From the NCBI RefSeq assembly GCF_007362955.1, contig NZ_CP041696.1, positions 2,728,001 through 2,792,000 on the forward strand: a DNA stretch of 64,000 bases, written 5' to 3'. A program made the position numbers and the translations under genes. Positions 55,191 through 64,000 of the stretch are shown piece after piece. This stretch comes from Lysinibacillus fusiformis. GTDB taxonomy: Bacteria; Bacillota; Bacilli; Bacillales_A; Planococcaceae. Each line of letters opens with the position of its first letter. The first letter of the stretch is position 1. Below the pieces are notes generated by a model. That model ran no database searches. It was not told where the DNA came from and worked only from the letters and a program-made list of their open reading frames with translations.

Positions 55191-55886
55191 TCAATCGATA
55201 CGGCATATTTGTAATGGACAATTTTCACAGGCGATTTCGTCTTTTAGAAATTGTAGATCATGAATCGTTATATATCCTTTTTCAAAGGATAAAATATTAT
55301 GATTTTTTAAATCATTTAGCATACGATTTATCATTTCTCTACTTGTTGCACACAAATTAGCGATTTCAGAATTTGTTAGTGGAAAGTCGATGAAAATAGT
55401 GCCGTTCTCTAAAACCTTGCCATAGGTATTAGATAGGCGGATTAACGTTGAAAATAAAGCACCTTTTTTACCGTGTAATACTAAATCACGCAAGCGGCTT
55501 TGATGTTTTAAATTTTCAGTTTGTAGCCATTTTAAATACTCAATCATTAAATATGGTTGCTCTAATAATAACTGCTCTAACGATTTACGGCTAAGGACGT
55601 ATAACGTAGATGGCTCCAATACTTTTGCAGTCATAGAGTGGTAAGTAAGGTTACAAAATAATGAACCCTCCCCGATAATACTATCAGGACCACAGATTCG
55701 TGTTGTTAATTCCTTTCCACTTTCAGTTTCCTGACTAATCGAAATGGCACCAGTTTTTATATAATATATTTCTTTCGCACGTTCGCCTTCTAAAAAAATT
55801 TTACTTTCCTTATTCACTTTTATAAAAACACCGTGCTTTTGAAAAAGAGCATGAATTTTCTCTTGATTATCATCCATTAGTACCAT
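55191..55886 (-). CDS. Crp/Fnr regulator with C-terminal cysteine cluster (B. subtilis Fnr type)
   Basis: 231 residues. Cyclic-nucleotide-binding-like N-terminal domain (about 15-135), dimer helix, and a C-terminal winged helix (about 165-215: NSEIANLCATSREMINRMLNDLKN). The last residues carry C-x2-C-x4-C (CENCPLQIC). In B. subtilis Fnr, three cysteines with this spacing at the C-terminus plus an Asp hold an oxygen-sensitive 4Fe-4S cluster; the E. coli N-terminal ligands are absent here too. So an oxygen- or NO-sensing activator is likely. Which genes it controls is not shown in this window. Confidence 0.85.
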   Translation of the reverse strand: MVLMDDNQEKIHALFQKHGVFIKVNKESKIFLEGERAKEIYYIKTGAISISQETESGKELTTRICGPDSIIGEGSLFCNLTYHSMTAKVLEPSTLYVLSRKSLEQLLLEQPYLMIEYLKWLQTENLKHQSRLRDLVLHGKKGALFSTLIRLSNTYGKVLENGTIFIDFPLTNSEIANLCATSREMINRMLNDLKNHNILSFEKGYITIHDLQFLKDEIACENCPLQICRID

Positions 55887-55907
55887 AAATCAACACATCT
55901 CTTTCTA

Positions 55908-55932
55908 TTTGTAATAGTGACCGTATTACAAA
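55908..55932. promoter_or_regulatory. Perfect palindrome upstream of the fnr-like gene
   Basis: TTTGTAATA, 7 nt, TATTACAAA: perfect 9-bp arms 22 bp upstream of the start on the minus strand. Candidate autoregulatory operator; the core is not the classic TGTGA/TCACA, so the cognate protein is uncertain. A looser palindrome around GATTAATC follows at about 55935-55955. Confidence 0.5.
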
Positions 55933-56070
55933 AGAATGGTGATTAATCATTCCGATATATTAAAACAAAGAAACATATCATTATTATAACGTAATCTACC
56001 GTAAGTAAGGGGAAAAAAATTTTAGAGCTTATTTTTTGCTTGGTTTTGTCGATTGTTGTAAAATAAAGTT

Positions 56071-56087
56071 AGTCAAAAAAGGTCAAA
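56071..56087 (+). promoter_or_regulatory. CtsR operator upstream of clpB
   Basis: AGTCAAAAAAGGTCAAA fits the CtsR heptad repeat RGTCAAA-NAN-RGTCAAA completely. CtsR represses heat-shock clp genes until stress inactivates it. The site lies 58 bp before the clpB start. Confidence 0.85.
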
Positions 56088-56144
56088 CATTATTCTCTAG
56101 AATGTGTATGTAATTACGCCAACAATATAAAAGGAGTGCTTACG

Positions 56145-58271
56145 ATGCAATTTCAACAAACAGATGATAAAAAACCATTAGAGCAATTTGGTCGTAATTT
56201 AATCGAAGAAGTAAAGAACGGCAAGATGGATCCAGTTATTGGCCGTGATGAAGAAATTCGTAATGTTATTCGTATTTTAACCCGAAAAACTAAAAATAAT
56301 CCTGTATTAATTGGTGAACCAGGTGTTGGTAAAACAGCGATTGTAGAAGGACTGGCTCAACGCATTGTGAAAGGTGATGTACCGGAGGGTTTAAAAGAAT
56401 GTGTATTGTATGAGCTTGATATGAGTGCGTTAATAGCAGGAGCCAGTTATCGTGGACAATTTGAAGAACGATTAAAAGGTGTATTGAAAGAAGTAAAAGA
56501 ATCAGAAGGTCGTATCATTCTATTTATCGATGAGCTTCATACGATTGTTGGTGCAGGGAAAACAGACGGTGCAATGGATGCTGGAAATATGTTAAAGCCG
56601 ATGCTCGCTCGAGGAGAATTACATTGTATCGGTGCTACTACTTTAGACGAATACCGTATGTATATTGAAAAAGATCCAGCTTTAGAACGTCGTTTTCAAC
56701 AGGTGCTTGTGCGTGAACCATCTATTGAAGATACTGTATCCATTTTACGTGGCTTAAAAGAACGCTTTGAGTTACATCATGCAGTAAGAATCCATGACCG
56801 TGCCATTGTAGCGGCAGCGCAGCTTTCGAATCGCTATATAACAGAGCGCTTCTTGCCTGACAAAGCAATTGATTTAATAGACGAGGCTTGTGCGATGATT
56901 CGTACGGAAATTGATTCCATGCCACAGGAATTAGATGCGGTGACACGTCGTATTATGCAACTAGAAATTGAAGAGCAAGCATTACGAAAAGAAAAAGATG
57001 AGGCAAGTAAAAAAAGACTAGAACAATTACGTGATGAGCTAGCCAAACTAAAAGAATCCTCGGAAGGTATGCGCACGCAATGGGAAGCAGAAAAAGAGGC
57101 TCTTCATGGCATTCAGAAAAAACGTGAAACACTCGATAAATACCGCCGTGATTTAGAGGAAGCTGAAAGTAAATATGATTTAAATAAAGCTGCAGAATTA
57201 CGTCACGGTAAAATCCCTACACTTGAAAAAGAAATTCAAGAGATGGAAAAACAATTAGAAGATGGGACAGAAGTACGTATTTTACGCGAAGAAGTAACTG
57301 CAGATGAAATAGCATCTATCGTATCTCGTTGGACAGGTATACCAGTGACGAAATTAGTTGAAGGTGAACGTGAAAAATTACTACGTTTGAAAGATACGCT
57401 ACATGAACGGGTTGTTGGGCAAGAGACAGCTGTTCAGCTTGTAACTGAAGCGGTATGGCGTGCTCGCGCAGGCATTAAAGACCCACATCGTCCGATTGGT
57501 AGCTTTTTGTTCCTAGGACCAACTGGTGTGGGCAAAACTGAGCTAGCAAAGGCACTCGCCGCACAGTTATTTGATTCAGAGGATCATTTTATCCGTATAG
57601 ATATGAGTGAATACATGGAGAAACATAGCGTATCACGCCTTGTTGGTGCACCGCCAGGTTATGTTGGCTATGAAGAGGGAGGACAATTAACAGAAGCTGT
57701 CCGCCGTAATCCGTATTCAGTTGTATTGCTTGATGAAATTGAGAAAGCTCATCCCGATGTGGCCAATATATTACTGCAAATTTTAGATGATGGCCGCATT
57801 ACAGATAGTCAAGGTCGTATGGTAAACTTTACAAATACAGTTGTGATTTTGACATCTAATATTGGTTCTAGTTATTTAATGGAAGCAAAAAAAGACGATA
57901 CCGCAGTTGAAGATTTAGTTATGGCAGCACTACGTCAACATTTTAAACCAGAACTATTAAATCGAATGGATGATATTATACTGTTCCATGCTTTATCAGA
58001 TGAGCATTTCACAGCCATTGCTTGGAAATACGTTGAACAACTAGTAAAACGTGTAGCAGAGCAAGAAATAACTTTAGAAGTAGAAAAAGACGTTATTGAT
58101 TGGGTTGTGGAACAAGGCGCAGATGCACAATTTGGTGCACGACCATTAAAACGTTTCGTGCAACGTTATATTGAAACAGCGGTTGCGAAAGAATTATTGC
58201 GTGGTGAAGTATTACCTGATGATACATTGCATGTGAAAATGCGTGATGGGCATTGTGTCGTTGAAAAATAA
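56145..58271 (+). CDS. clpB: ClpB-type disaggregase lacking the N-terminal domain
   Basis: 708 residues from ATG 56145, 8 nt after AAAGGAG. Two AAA+ modules: D1 Walker [10 protein letters not shown] (about 60) and D2 Walker [10 protein letters not shown] (about 460), with Walker B LFIDELHT and [10 protein letters not shown]. Between them lies a coiled-coil middle domain of about 120 residues ([20 protein letters not shown]), as in ClpB. Full ClpB has about 860 residues; the 150-residue Clp_N domain is absent. No ClpP-binding hydrophobic loop is visible after LTSNIGSS, and ClpE-type zinc finger is absent. So it is a disaggregase rather than a protease subunit. A CtsR operator controls it. Confidence 0.87.
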   Translation: MQFQQTDDKKPLEQFGRNLIEEVKNGKMDPVIGRDEEIRNVIRILTRKTKNNPVLIGEPGVGKTAIVEGLAQRIVKGDVPEGLKECVLYELDMSALIAGASYRGQFEERLKGVLKEVKESEGRIILFIDELHTIVGAGKTDGAMDAGNMLKPMLARGELHCIGATTLDEYRMYIEKDPALERRFQQVLVREPSIEDTVSILRGLKERFELHHAVRIHDRAIVAAAQLSNRYITERFLPDKAIDLIDEACAMIRTEIDSMPQELDAVTRRIMQLEIEEQALRKEKDEASKKRLEQLRDELAKLKESSEGMRTQWEAEKEALHGIQKKRETLDKYRRDLEEAESKYDLNKAAELRHGKIPTLEKEIQEMEKQLEDGTEVRILREEVTADEIASIVSRWTGIPVTKLVEGEREKLLRLKDTLHERVVGQETAVQLVTEAVWRARAGIKDPHRPIGSFLFLGPTGVGKTELAKALAAQLFDSEDHFIRIDMSEYMEKHSVSRLVGAPPGYVGYEEGGQLTEAVRRNPYSVVLLDEIEKAHPDVANILLQILDDGRITDSQGRMVNFTNTVVILTSNIGSSYLMEAKKDDTAVEDLVMAALRQHFKPELLNRMDDIILFHALSDEHFTAIAWKYVEQLVKRVAEQEITLEVEKDVIDWVVEQGADAQFGARPLKRFVQRYIETAVAKELLRGEVLPDDTLHVKMRDGHCVVEK

Positions 58272-58274
58272 TAG

Positions 58275-58311
58275 AAAAAACCTGTTTCGCTTGAGGCGAG
58301 ACAGGTTTTTT
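58275..58311. terminator. Terminator between clpB and yjzD
   Basis: AAAAAACCTGT / ACAGGTTTTTT extended stem, T-run, between convergent genes. Confidence 0.93.
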
Positions 58312-58319
58312 GGTTTTGA

Positions 58320-58514
58320 TTAATGATGGTCTGCAGCGTCTGGAGTTGGCTCGTTTGGAATGATAGCACCAATTACAAAAATTAGTACTGAGAACACAAC
58401 TGAAATGATAGCACCTGTTTGGAAATCAAATGGTACACCAAGTACAGAACTTACTACATAGTTTAACATTGAAACTAGTAGGAATGACCATACGAATGTA
58501 ACGATATATTGCAT
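58320..58514 (-). CDS. yjzD: YjzD-like DUF2929 membrane protein
   Basis: 64 residues from ATG 58514 behind GAGGTG. Two membrane segments (IVTFVWSFLLVSMLNYVVSSVL and IISVVFSVLIFVIGAI) and a short acidic, His-ended tail. In B. subtilis yjzD lies just before fabHA, as here. Function not known. Confidence 0.85.
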   Translation of the reverse strand: MQYIVTFVWSFLLVSMLNYVVSSVLGVPFDFQTGAIISVVFSVLIFVIGAIIPNEPTPDAADHH

Positions 58515-58893
58515 TAATTTCACCTCAACCGAACTTTTTAAAATCATAAGTTTTACTACATATACATTATCATATCATAACATAAGACGAAAAAAAAAGA
58601 ACCTTTTATGATAAAGTGAACTTTAATCGGTGGTATACGCTTTCCACCGACGATTGCCTGATACAATCAGATTTTTACGAGTGCTTGATTGACCATTGGA
58701 ACTCTTGATTGTGCTGCGTTTTGAAGGAGAAGACTTAACATCAGTGAGTAGAAAAAAACATGGCGAATTTGTCACAACAATGTGACACTATCCACCATGT
58801 AGTATTGTAAGGGTACTTAAAAAGTCCATAAAATGAATTTTAGCTATGGTGGAAACGATTAATCGTTTCTGCCATGGCTTTTTCTTCGAAGCC

Positions 58894-59005
58894 GTTGATT
58901 TCCGTTTCGGCGGACGCTTTCCTGGGGGCGAACCTTTTTTGCGGGCAAGGCATGTGCCGCATCATCGCCTACGCTCCCTGCTAGGTCTCATATGCCCCAA
59001 AGAAC
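58894..59005. repeat. GC-rich repeat copy, inverted orientation
   Basis: Begins GTTGATTTCCG and continues TTCGGCGGACGCTTTCC-TGGGGGC, the reverse complement of the right end of the copies at 29263 and 37524. The distal end is degenerate, so the boundary is approximate. The surrounding 663-bp gap (58515-59177) holds no gene. Confidence 0.65.
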
Positions 59006-59098
59006 GCTTCGTTTTGCATGAATTGCATTGTTAAAGAAAATAAGCATAACTTCTAAACACTTGATACCACTAGCCTTACAGTGTTAATTTAATACATC

Positions 59099-59128
59099 TT
59101 GCACCCTTCCTTCATTATGAGTTATAAT
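59099..59128 (+). promoter_or_regulatory. SigA-type promoter of fabH-fabF
   Basis: TTGCAC (59099), 18-nt spacer, TATAAT (59123). The spacing and -10 are good; the FapR-like site begins at the end of the -10. Confidence 0.7.
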
Positions 59129-59144
59129 TATGACCAGTTACTAA
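59128..59144 (+). promoter_or_regulatory. FapR-like operator
   Basis: TTATGACCAGTTACTAA resembles the FapR palindrome TTAGTACC-N-R-N-TACTAA with two mismatches in the left arm. FapR represses fatty-acid synthesis genes and is released by malonyl-CoA. Placement at the transcription start of fabH fits. Confidence 0.6.
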
Positions 59145-59177
59145 TAATTGATAGTAAGAAAGCAGAGGGGTTGCTAT

Positions 59178-60116
59178 ATGAACGCAGGTATTATTGGGTT
59201 AGGCAGATACGTTCCAGAAAAGGTCGTTACGAATTTTGACTTAGAGAAAATTATGGACACTTCGGATGAATGGATTCGAACTCGTACAGGAATTGAAGAA
59301 CGTCATTTTGCTGCAGAGAATCAGGAAACATCAGACTTAGCAGTAGCCGCAGCTAAAGATGCTATTGCGAAAGCAGGTATTTCGCCTGAAGAAATAGGAC
59401 TAATACTTGTAGCAACTGTAACACAAGATCAAAATTTCCCAAGTGTAGCATGTATGGTTCAAGAGCAAATTGGTGCAGTAAATGCAGCGGCGATGGATCA
59501 GGCGGCGGCTTGTGCAGGATTTATATATAGTTTAGTGACAGCCAAGCAATTTGTAGAATCAAATGCTTATAAATATGTCTTAGTAGTAGGTGTTGAAAAA
59601 CTGTCGAAAGTACTTGATTGGGAAGATCGTAATACTGCTGTCTTATTTGGAGACGGTGCGAGTGCTGCAGTTATTGGAACAGTTTCAGAAGGTAGAGGTA
59701 TCTTATCTTTTGAGCTTGGCGCTGACGGCACTGGTGGTAAAAATCTATATTTAACACAGCAACAGACGCTTGCCATGAATGGTCGTGAAGTATTCAAATT
59801 TGCAGTACGTCAAATGGGCGAATCTGCTTTGAATGTTTTAGATAAAGCAGGTTTAACAAAAGAAGATGTGGATTTTTTAGTGCCACATCAAGCGAATATT
59901 CGTATTATGGAGTCTGCACGTGAACGTCTCGATTTACCAATTGAAAAAATGTCGAAAACGATTCACAAATATGGTAATACATCGGCGGCATCTATTGGTA
60001 TATCATTGGTAGAAGAGCTTGAAGCAGGTAAAATAAAAGATGATGACTTACTAGTACTCGTTGGTTTTGGCGGTGGCTTAACTTGGGGTGCCGTTGCAAT
60101 GAGATGGGGAAAATAA
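59178..60116 (+). CDS. fabH: 3-oxoacyl-ACP synthase III
   Basis: 312 residues from ATG 59178 ([15 protein letters not shown]), 10 nt after AGAGGGG. FabH joins acyl-CoA to malonyl-ACP and starts fatty-acid synthesis. Catalytic Cys in [12 protein letters not shown] (about 112), His in VPHQANIRI (about 240) and Asn in KYGNTSAAS (about 270) are intact. Bacillus FabH prefers branched primers, giving iso/anteiso acids. fabF follows after 30 bp. Confidence 0.97.
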   Translation: MNAGIIGLGRYVPEKVVTNFDLEKIMDTSDEWIRTRTGIEERHFAAENQETSDLAVAAAKDAIAKAGISPEEIGLILVATVTQDQNFPSVACMVQEQIGAVNAAAMDQAAACAGFIYSLVTAKQFVESNAYKYVLVVGVEKLSKVLDWEDRNTAVLFGDGASAAVIGTVSEGRGILSFELGADGTGGKNLYLTQQQTLAMNGREVFKFAVRQMGESALNVLDKAGLTKEDVDFLVPHQANIRIMESARERLDLPIEKMSKTIHKYGNTSAASIGISLVEELEAGKIKDDDLLVLVGFGGGLTWGAVAMRWGK

Positions 60117-60146
60117 TAACATTAAATGCTTGAGGGGAGTAAGACA

Positions 60147-61388
60147 ATGAGTAAACGACGAGTAGTAATTACAGGAATTGGCGCAGTTACACCACTAGGG
60201 AATAGCATTGAAGAAACATGGGCAAATATTAAAGCTGGGAAATCTGGTGTTGGCGAGTTAACACGTTTAAATAAAGATTTATTCGCTGCTAAAATTGCCG
60301 CTGAAGTAAAAGATTTTGATATTGAAAAGTATATTGAACGTAAAGAAGCCCGTAAAATGGATCGCTTTACACATTATGCATTAGCAGCTTCTATCATGGC
60401 TATGGAAGATGCACAGCTTACAATTGATGAAGAATTAGCACCACGCGCAGGCGTATGGATTGGCTCTGGTATCGGTGGTATGGAAACGTATGAACAGCAA
60501 TTTTTAACGTTCCAAGAGCGTGGGGCAAGACGTGTAAGCCCGTTCTTTATTCCAATGATGATTCCAGATATGGCTTCAGGTCAAGTGTCTATTCATTTCG
60601 GAGCAAAGGGCATTAATTCTTGTTCTGTAACTGCTTGTGCATCTGGAACAAATTCAATTGGTGATGCATTTAAAGTAATTGAACGAGGCGATGCAGATGT
60701 GATGATTTCAGGTGGTGCAGAGTCACCAATCGTAACAATGGCAGTTGCAGGCTTCTGTGCAAATACAGCCTTGTCTTTAAATACAGACGCAGCAACAGCT
60801 TCACGTCCATTTGATAAAAACCGCGATGGCTTTATTATTGGTGAAGGTGCAGGGATTGTAATTTTAGAAGAGTATGAGCATGCGAAAGCTCGTGGTGCAA
60901 AAATTTATGCCGAAGTACTTGGCTACGGATCAACTGGTGATGCTCACCATATTACGGCTCCAGCGCCAGAAGGTGAGGGTGCAGCACGTGCGATGAAGCA
61001 GGCATTAGCTGATGGGGGTGTAGAACCTTCACAGGTTGGCTATATTAATGCACATGGAACAAGTACTCCTTACAATGATTTATTTGAAACACAGGCTGTA
61101 AAATCAGCTTTTGGTGAACATGCTTACAAACTGGCAATGAGTTCTACAAAATCAATGACAGGTCACTTATTAGGCGCAGCTGGTGGTGTCGAAGCGATTT
61201 TCACAGCGCTTGTGTTAAAAGAGGGTATTTTACCACCGACAATCAATTTAACAGATCCAGATCCAGAATGTGATCTAGATTATGTGCCAAATGAAGCGCG
61301 AGAAGCAAATATCGAATATGCGATGAGTAACTCTCTTGGATTTGGCGGTCACAACGCTAGCTTATTATTAAAAAAATGTGAAGAATAA
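60147..61388 (+). CDS. fabF: 3-oxoacyl-ACP synthase II
   Basis: 413 residues from ATG 60147 after GAGGGGAG. FabF performs the elongating condensation of acyl-ACP with malonyl-ACP. Active-site Cys in TACASGTNS (about 165), His in [11 protein letters not shown] (about 305) and His in [11 protein letters not shown] (about 340) are present. In an operon with fabH, sharing its promoter and FapR-like site. Confidence 0.98.
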   Translation: MSKRRVVITGIGAVTPLGNSIEETWANIKAGKSGVGELTRLNKDLFAAKIAAEVKDFDIEKYIERKEARKMDRFTHYALAASIMAMEDAQLTIDEELAPRAGVWIGSGIGGMETYEQQFLTFQERGARRVSPFFIPMMIPDMASGQVSIHFGAKGINSCSVTACASGTNSIGDAFKVIERGDADVMISGGAESPIVTMAVAGFCANTALSLNTDAATASRPFDKNRDGFIIGEGAGIVILEEYEHAKARGAKIYAEVLGYGSTGDAHHITAPAPEGEGAARAMKQALADGGVEPSQVGYINAHGTSTPYNDLFETQAVKSAFGEHAYKLAMSSTKSMTGHLLGAAGGVEAIFTALVLKEGILPPTINLTDPDPECDLDYVPNEAREANIEYAMSNSLGFGGHNASLLLKKCEE

Positions 61389-61400
61389 TCAAAAATGTCA

Positions 61401-61448
61401 GCCTGAAGACAAACTCGATAAAATCGAGTGTGTCTTTAGGCTTTTTTC
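61401..61448 (+). terminator. Terminator after fabF
   Basis: AGCCTGAAGACA and TGTCTTTAGGCT pair around an inner CTCGAT/ATCGAG stem, followed by TTTTTT. Confidence 0.93.
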
Positions 61449-61704
61449 TTTTTAATTGCAAGTAAAAATTTTCAAGTCCGCAAAAAGTGACTCGCTTTCC
61501 ATGGCACGAACTATCAGAATTCTCCTGCGTTGACGCTCATATGGAGTCTAGCTGGCTTGTTCTTAAGCAGGTGTGTCACAGCTTTTTCTTTTTTATCTAA
61601 CTGTTTACGATCATTGATTTAACCCAACATTATAATCTGTCAACACTTCGCTAGTACTGCTTACCTATAGTTATCTTAGATTGTAGTGTTTGTGTATTTA
61701 TTTA

Positions 61705-61839
61705 GTTGATTGATTGGGATGAAGGGCGGCGGCATTTCATGCAGGAAAAGCGAGACAGTCGAGACCCTGGACTGAGCGTAGTGAAGCTGTGTTTTGCAAC
61801 GAAAGCATAGCGGCAGTCGCACAGGTAGTGGAAATTAAC
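61705..61839. repeat. GC-rich repeat copy between fabF and a small membrane gene
   Basis: About 135 bp bounded by GTTGATT and AATTAAC. Landmarks: GGGCGGCGGC, CATGCAGGAAAAGCGAGACAG, GAGACCCTGG, AGCATAGCGGCAG, GTGGAAATTAAC. The 591-bp gap (61389-61979) otherwise holds only the two terminators. Confidence 0.65.
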
Positions 61840-61872
61840 AGTCTTATTCATTCTTTATGTATTGTAAAAAAA

Positions 61873-61928
61873 CCTGTAGCAAATCTGAAATTCTTCAAGT
61901 TTGTCTACAGGCTGACGCATTTTTTTTT
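61873..61928 (+). terminator. Terminator-like hairpin before the small membrane gene
   Basis: CCTGTAG-CAAA-TCTGAA / TTCAAG-TTTG-t-CTACAGG stem, T-run from 61920. It resembles the fabF terminator in its CCTG-GACAAACT arm. Confidence 0.8.
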
Positions 61929-61979
61929 ATCTTTGCGAATAGATGATAAATAAGAAGAAATAGAAAGGATGCCGTCTAC

Positions 61980-62222
61980 TTGTTCCGTCTCTTTATATTT
62001 TTAATGAGCTATGGCTTAATGATACTTTCAGTAGGAAATCTGATTTTGTACTTAAATTACCGAACACTCGGTTATTCATGGTCCGTTGTTTTTAAGTTCA
62101 TGGTCCATACAACCGAATTTTATTTGGCAATTGGCGCCTGCATTGTTTTATGTGGCGTTGTGCTTGACTTTGGTTTTGACCGGACTCCTAATCTAAAAGA
62201 TAAGGAGAGAACGTCACTTTAA
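61980..62222 (+). CDS. Small two-segment membrane protein, unknown function
   Basis: 80 residues from TTG 61980, nine nt after AGAAAGGATG. Two hydrophobic stretches (LFIFLMSYGLMILSVGNLILYL and TEFYLAIGACIVLCGVVLDFGF) flank a short charged loop. The last 35 bp overlap a convergent gene. I do not recognise it; bias toward hydrophobic residues and a decent ribosome site support its reality. Confidence 0.65.
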   Translation: MFRLFIFLMSYGLMILSVGNLILYLNYRTLGYSWSVVFKFMVHTTEFYLAIGACIVLCGVVLDFGFDRTPNLKDKERTSL

Positions 62223-62508
62223 TTCCTAGTTCAGTTGCTACCGCTTCGGCCAAGATTATACCTTGGTCATCATGTATTTTTGCTAAATGTTCCATACCTT
62301 CGATGAATGAATCCGTTTCAAGATTAATCCATTCACCAAAGTTACACATCCATGACGTCAGCTCAGTTAGCAAAGCTTCATTTAATGGAAGGTTTTCTAA
62401 GTCTAAATTGGCAAGACACTGACCACACCATAGAGGATCAGCACCAAAGTCAGCTTCTAAAATAAGTGTTTGTATTGGCTTTTTACACTGCTCGCAGAGC
62501 ATAGGCAT
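62188..62508 (-). CDS. Small CxxC protein downstream of trpS, unknown function
   Basis: 106 residues from ATG 62508, seven nt after AGAGG (a TTG at 62514 is too close to it). Two CxxC pairs, CEQCKKP and CGQCLANL, suggest a zinc or redox site in the first 35 residues; the rest is acidic and helical. It begins 12 bp after trpS stops and probably shares its T-box-controlled transcript. Not recognised as a named family. Confidence 0.75.
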   Translation of the reverse strand: MPMLCEQCKKPIQTLILEADFGADPLWCGQCLANLDLENLPLNEALLTELTSWMCNFGEWINLETDSFIEGMEHLAKIHDDQGIILAEAVATELGIKVTFSPYLLD

Positions 62509-62519
62509 AGACAAACCTC

Positions 62520-63557
<1,038 letters not shown>

Positions 63558-63635
63558 CTAAATTTCTAATCAAACCTTCAATGACGGACGGAAAGCCACT
63601 ATACTATCAAGTAGAGCGTCCGAATGAATACTAAA

Positions 63636-63912
63636 TAACATAAAAAAACACCATGCGTCCTCATTAGTTTTTCTAATGAAGGGACGAATGATGTTAGTAT
63701 CCGCGGTACCACCCAGCTTGCCAAAAAAAAGGCCACTCTACTTCGTAACGTGAAGGGACGAGCTTTGCTAGTAGTCAATCGTGACTTACTTGAACGTTCG
63801 CAAAACTAACTCGGAAGTCCATTCCAAATGCGCACACGATCTGTTTACAGCAACCACAGACTCTCTAAACGTGCACATTGCATTTGTACTACTCTTCGTC
63901 AGCGTTTTTAAT
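63636..63912 (-). promoter_or_regulatory. T-box riboswitch of trpS (Trp, UGG specifier)
   Basis: Reading the minus strand: stem I with AGAGAG and GGTTGCTG motifs (about 63865-63840), specifier loop GAA-TGG-AC (near 63820) giving UGG, then the T-box bulge GGGTGGTACCGCG (about 63715-63702). A terminator follows, whose arms CATTAG / CTAATG sit at about 63689-63655 with a T-run to 63642. Uncharged tRNA-Trp would stabilise the antiterminator and turn on trpS. Confidence 0.93.
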
Positions 63913-63922
63913 TATTGCAAAA

Positions 63923-63952
63923 ATTATATTATAAAGAGTGAGCTAATTGCAA
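63923..63952 (-). promoter_or_regulatory. Promoter of the trpS T-box transcript
   Basis: TTGCAA (63952-63947), 18-nt spacer, TATAAT (63928-63923) on the minus strand. Confidence 0.7.
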
Positions 63953-64000
63953 GCTTATAAAATCAGACTTTTAGCGGTGTTTTTTTTATGAAAAAAACTA

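Noticed and set aside
56145..58271. ClpC or ClpE assignment
   Set aside because: No Clp_N repeats, zinc finger, UVR motif or ClpP-binding loop; the long middle domain fits ClpB.
63988..64000. Start of a further gene (ATGAAAAAAACT) at the right edge
   Set aside because: Only four codons are visible, and the ribosome site is poor. An oppA-like gene could follow trpS by synteny, but it cannot be supported.

Overview
The window looks like chromosomal DNA of a low-GC, motile, Gram-positive Bacillales species, most likely Lysinibacillus or a close relative. The reasons are the B. subtilis-like core gene neighbourhoods, a giant surface protein anchored by SLH domains, GTG/TTG starts with strong AGGAGG-type ribosome sites, a trpS T-box, and CtsR- and FapR-type operators. 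The genus is inferred; the phylum and order are well supported.

Layout. 1-11596 (minus) is the N-terminal 3,865 or so codons of a giant secreted SLH protein that runs off the left edge. It has a signal peptide, three SLH domains, a Pro/Gly/Asp/Asn repeat stalk and a long array of beta-rich modules. Divergent from it are the late flagellar genes flaG-fliD-fliT-fliS, then a PilZ gene, hpf, secA and prfB (with its programmed +1 frameshift). prfB is bracketed by two ComK-family genes and followed by an IDEAL-domain gene. 22498-28800 carries uvrB-uvrA-yvlB. 28959-29385 is an IS1182-type transposase remnant abutting a GC-rich dispersed repeat.

29688-37428 is an envelope and division block: ftsE-ftsX, an M23 murein hydrolase, a membrane protein plus ResA-like thioredoxin, ctpB, minJ and csbA. 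37697-40072 holds azlCD, a divergent XRE-cupin regulator and a TVP38 membrane protein. 40240-47464 is addB-addA (double-strand break repair). 47571-52025 contains a DUF418 protein, yisK, yisL and a membrane-anchored GH13 protein that appears catalytically dead. 52081-55080 is the yitS/U/V/W-like set (DegV, HAD, esterase, DUF59). 55191-58514 carries a B. subtilis-type Fnr regulator, a ClpB without its N-domain under a CtsR operator, and yjzD. 59178-61388 is fabH-fabF behind a FapR-like site. 61980-63952 holds two small genes and trpS with its T-box leader.

Most genes are ordinary housekeeping genes. The unusual content is the modular giant surface protein with a SigD-like promoter, the GH13 pseudoenzyme, the paired ComK paralogues, a family of short GC-rich repeats with GTTGAT ends (one truncates a transposase, another sits inside a terminator), and a phased 21-bp GATAA repeat.
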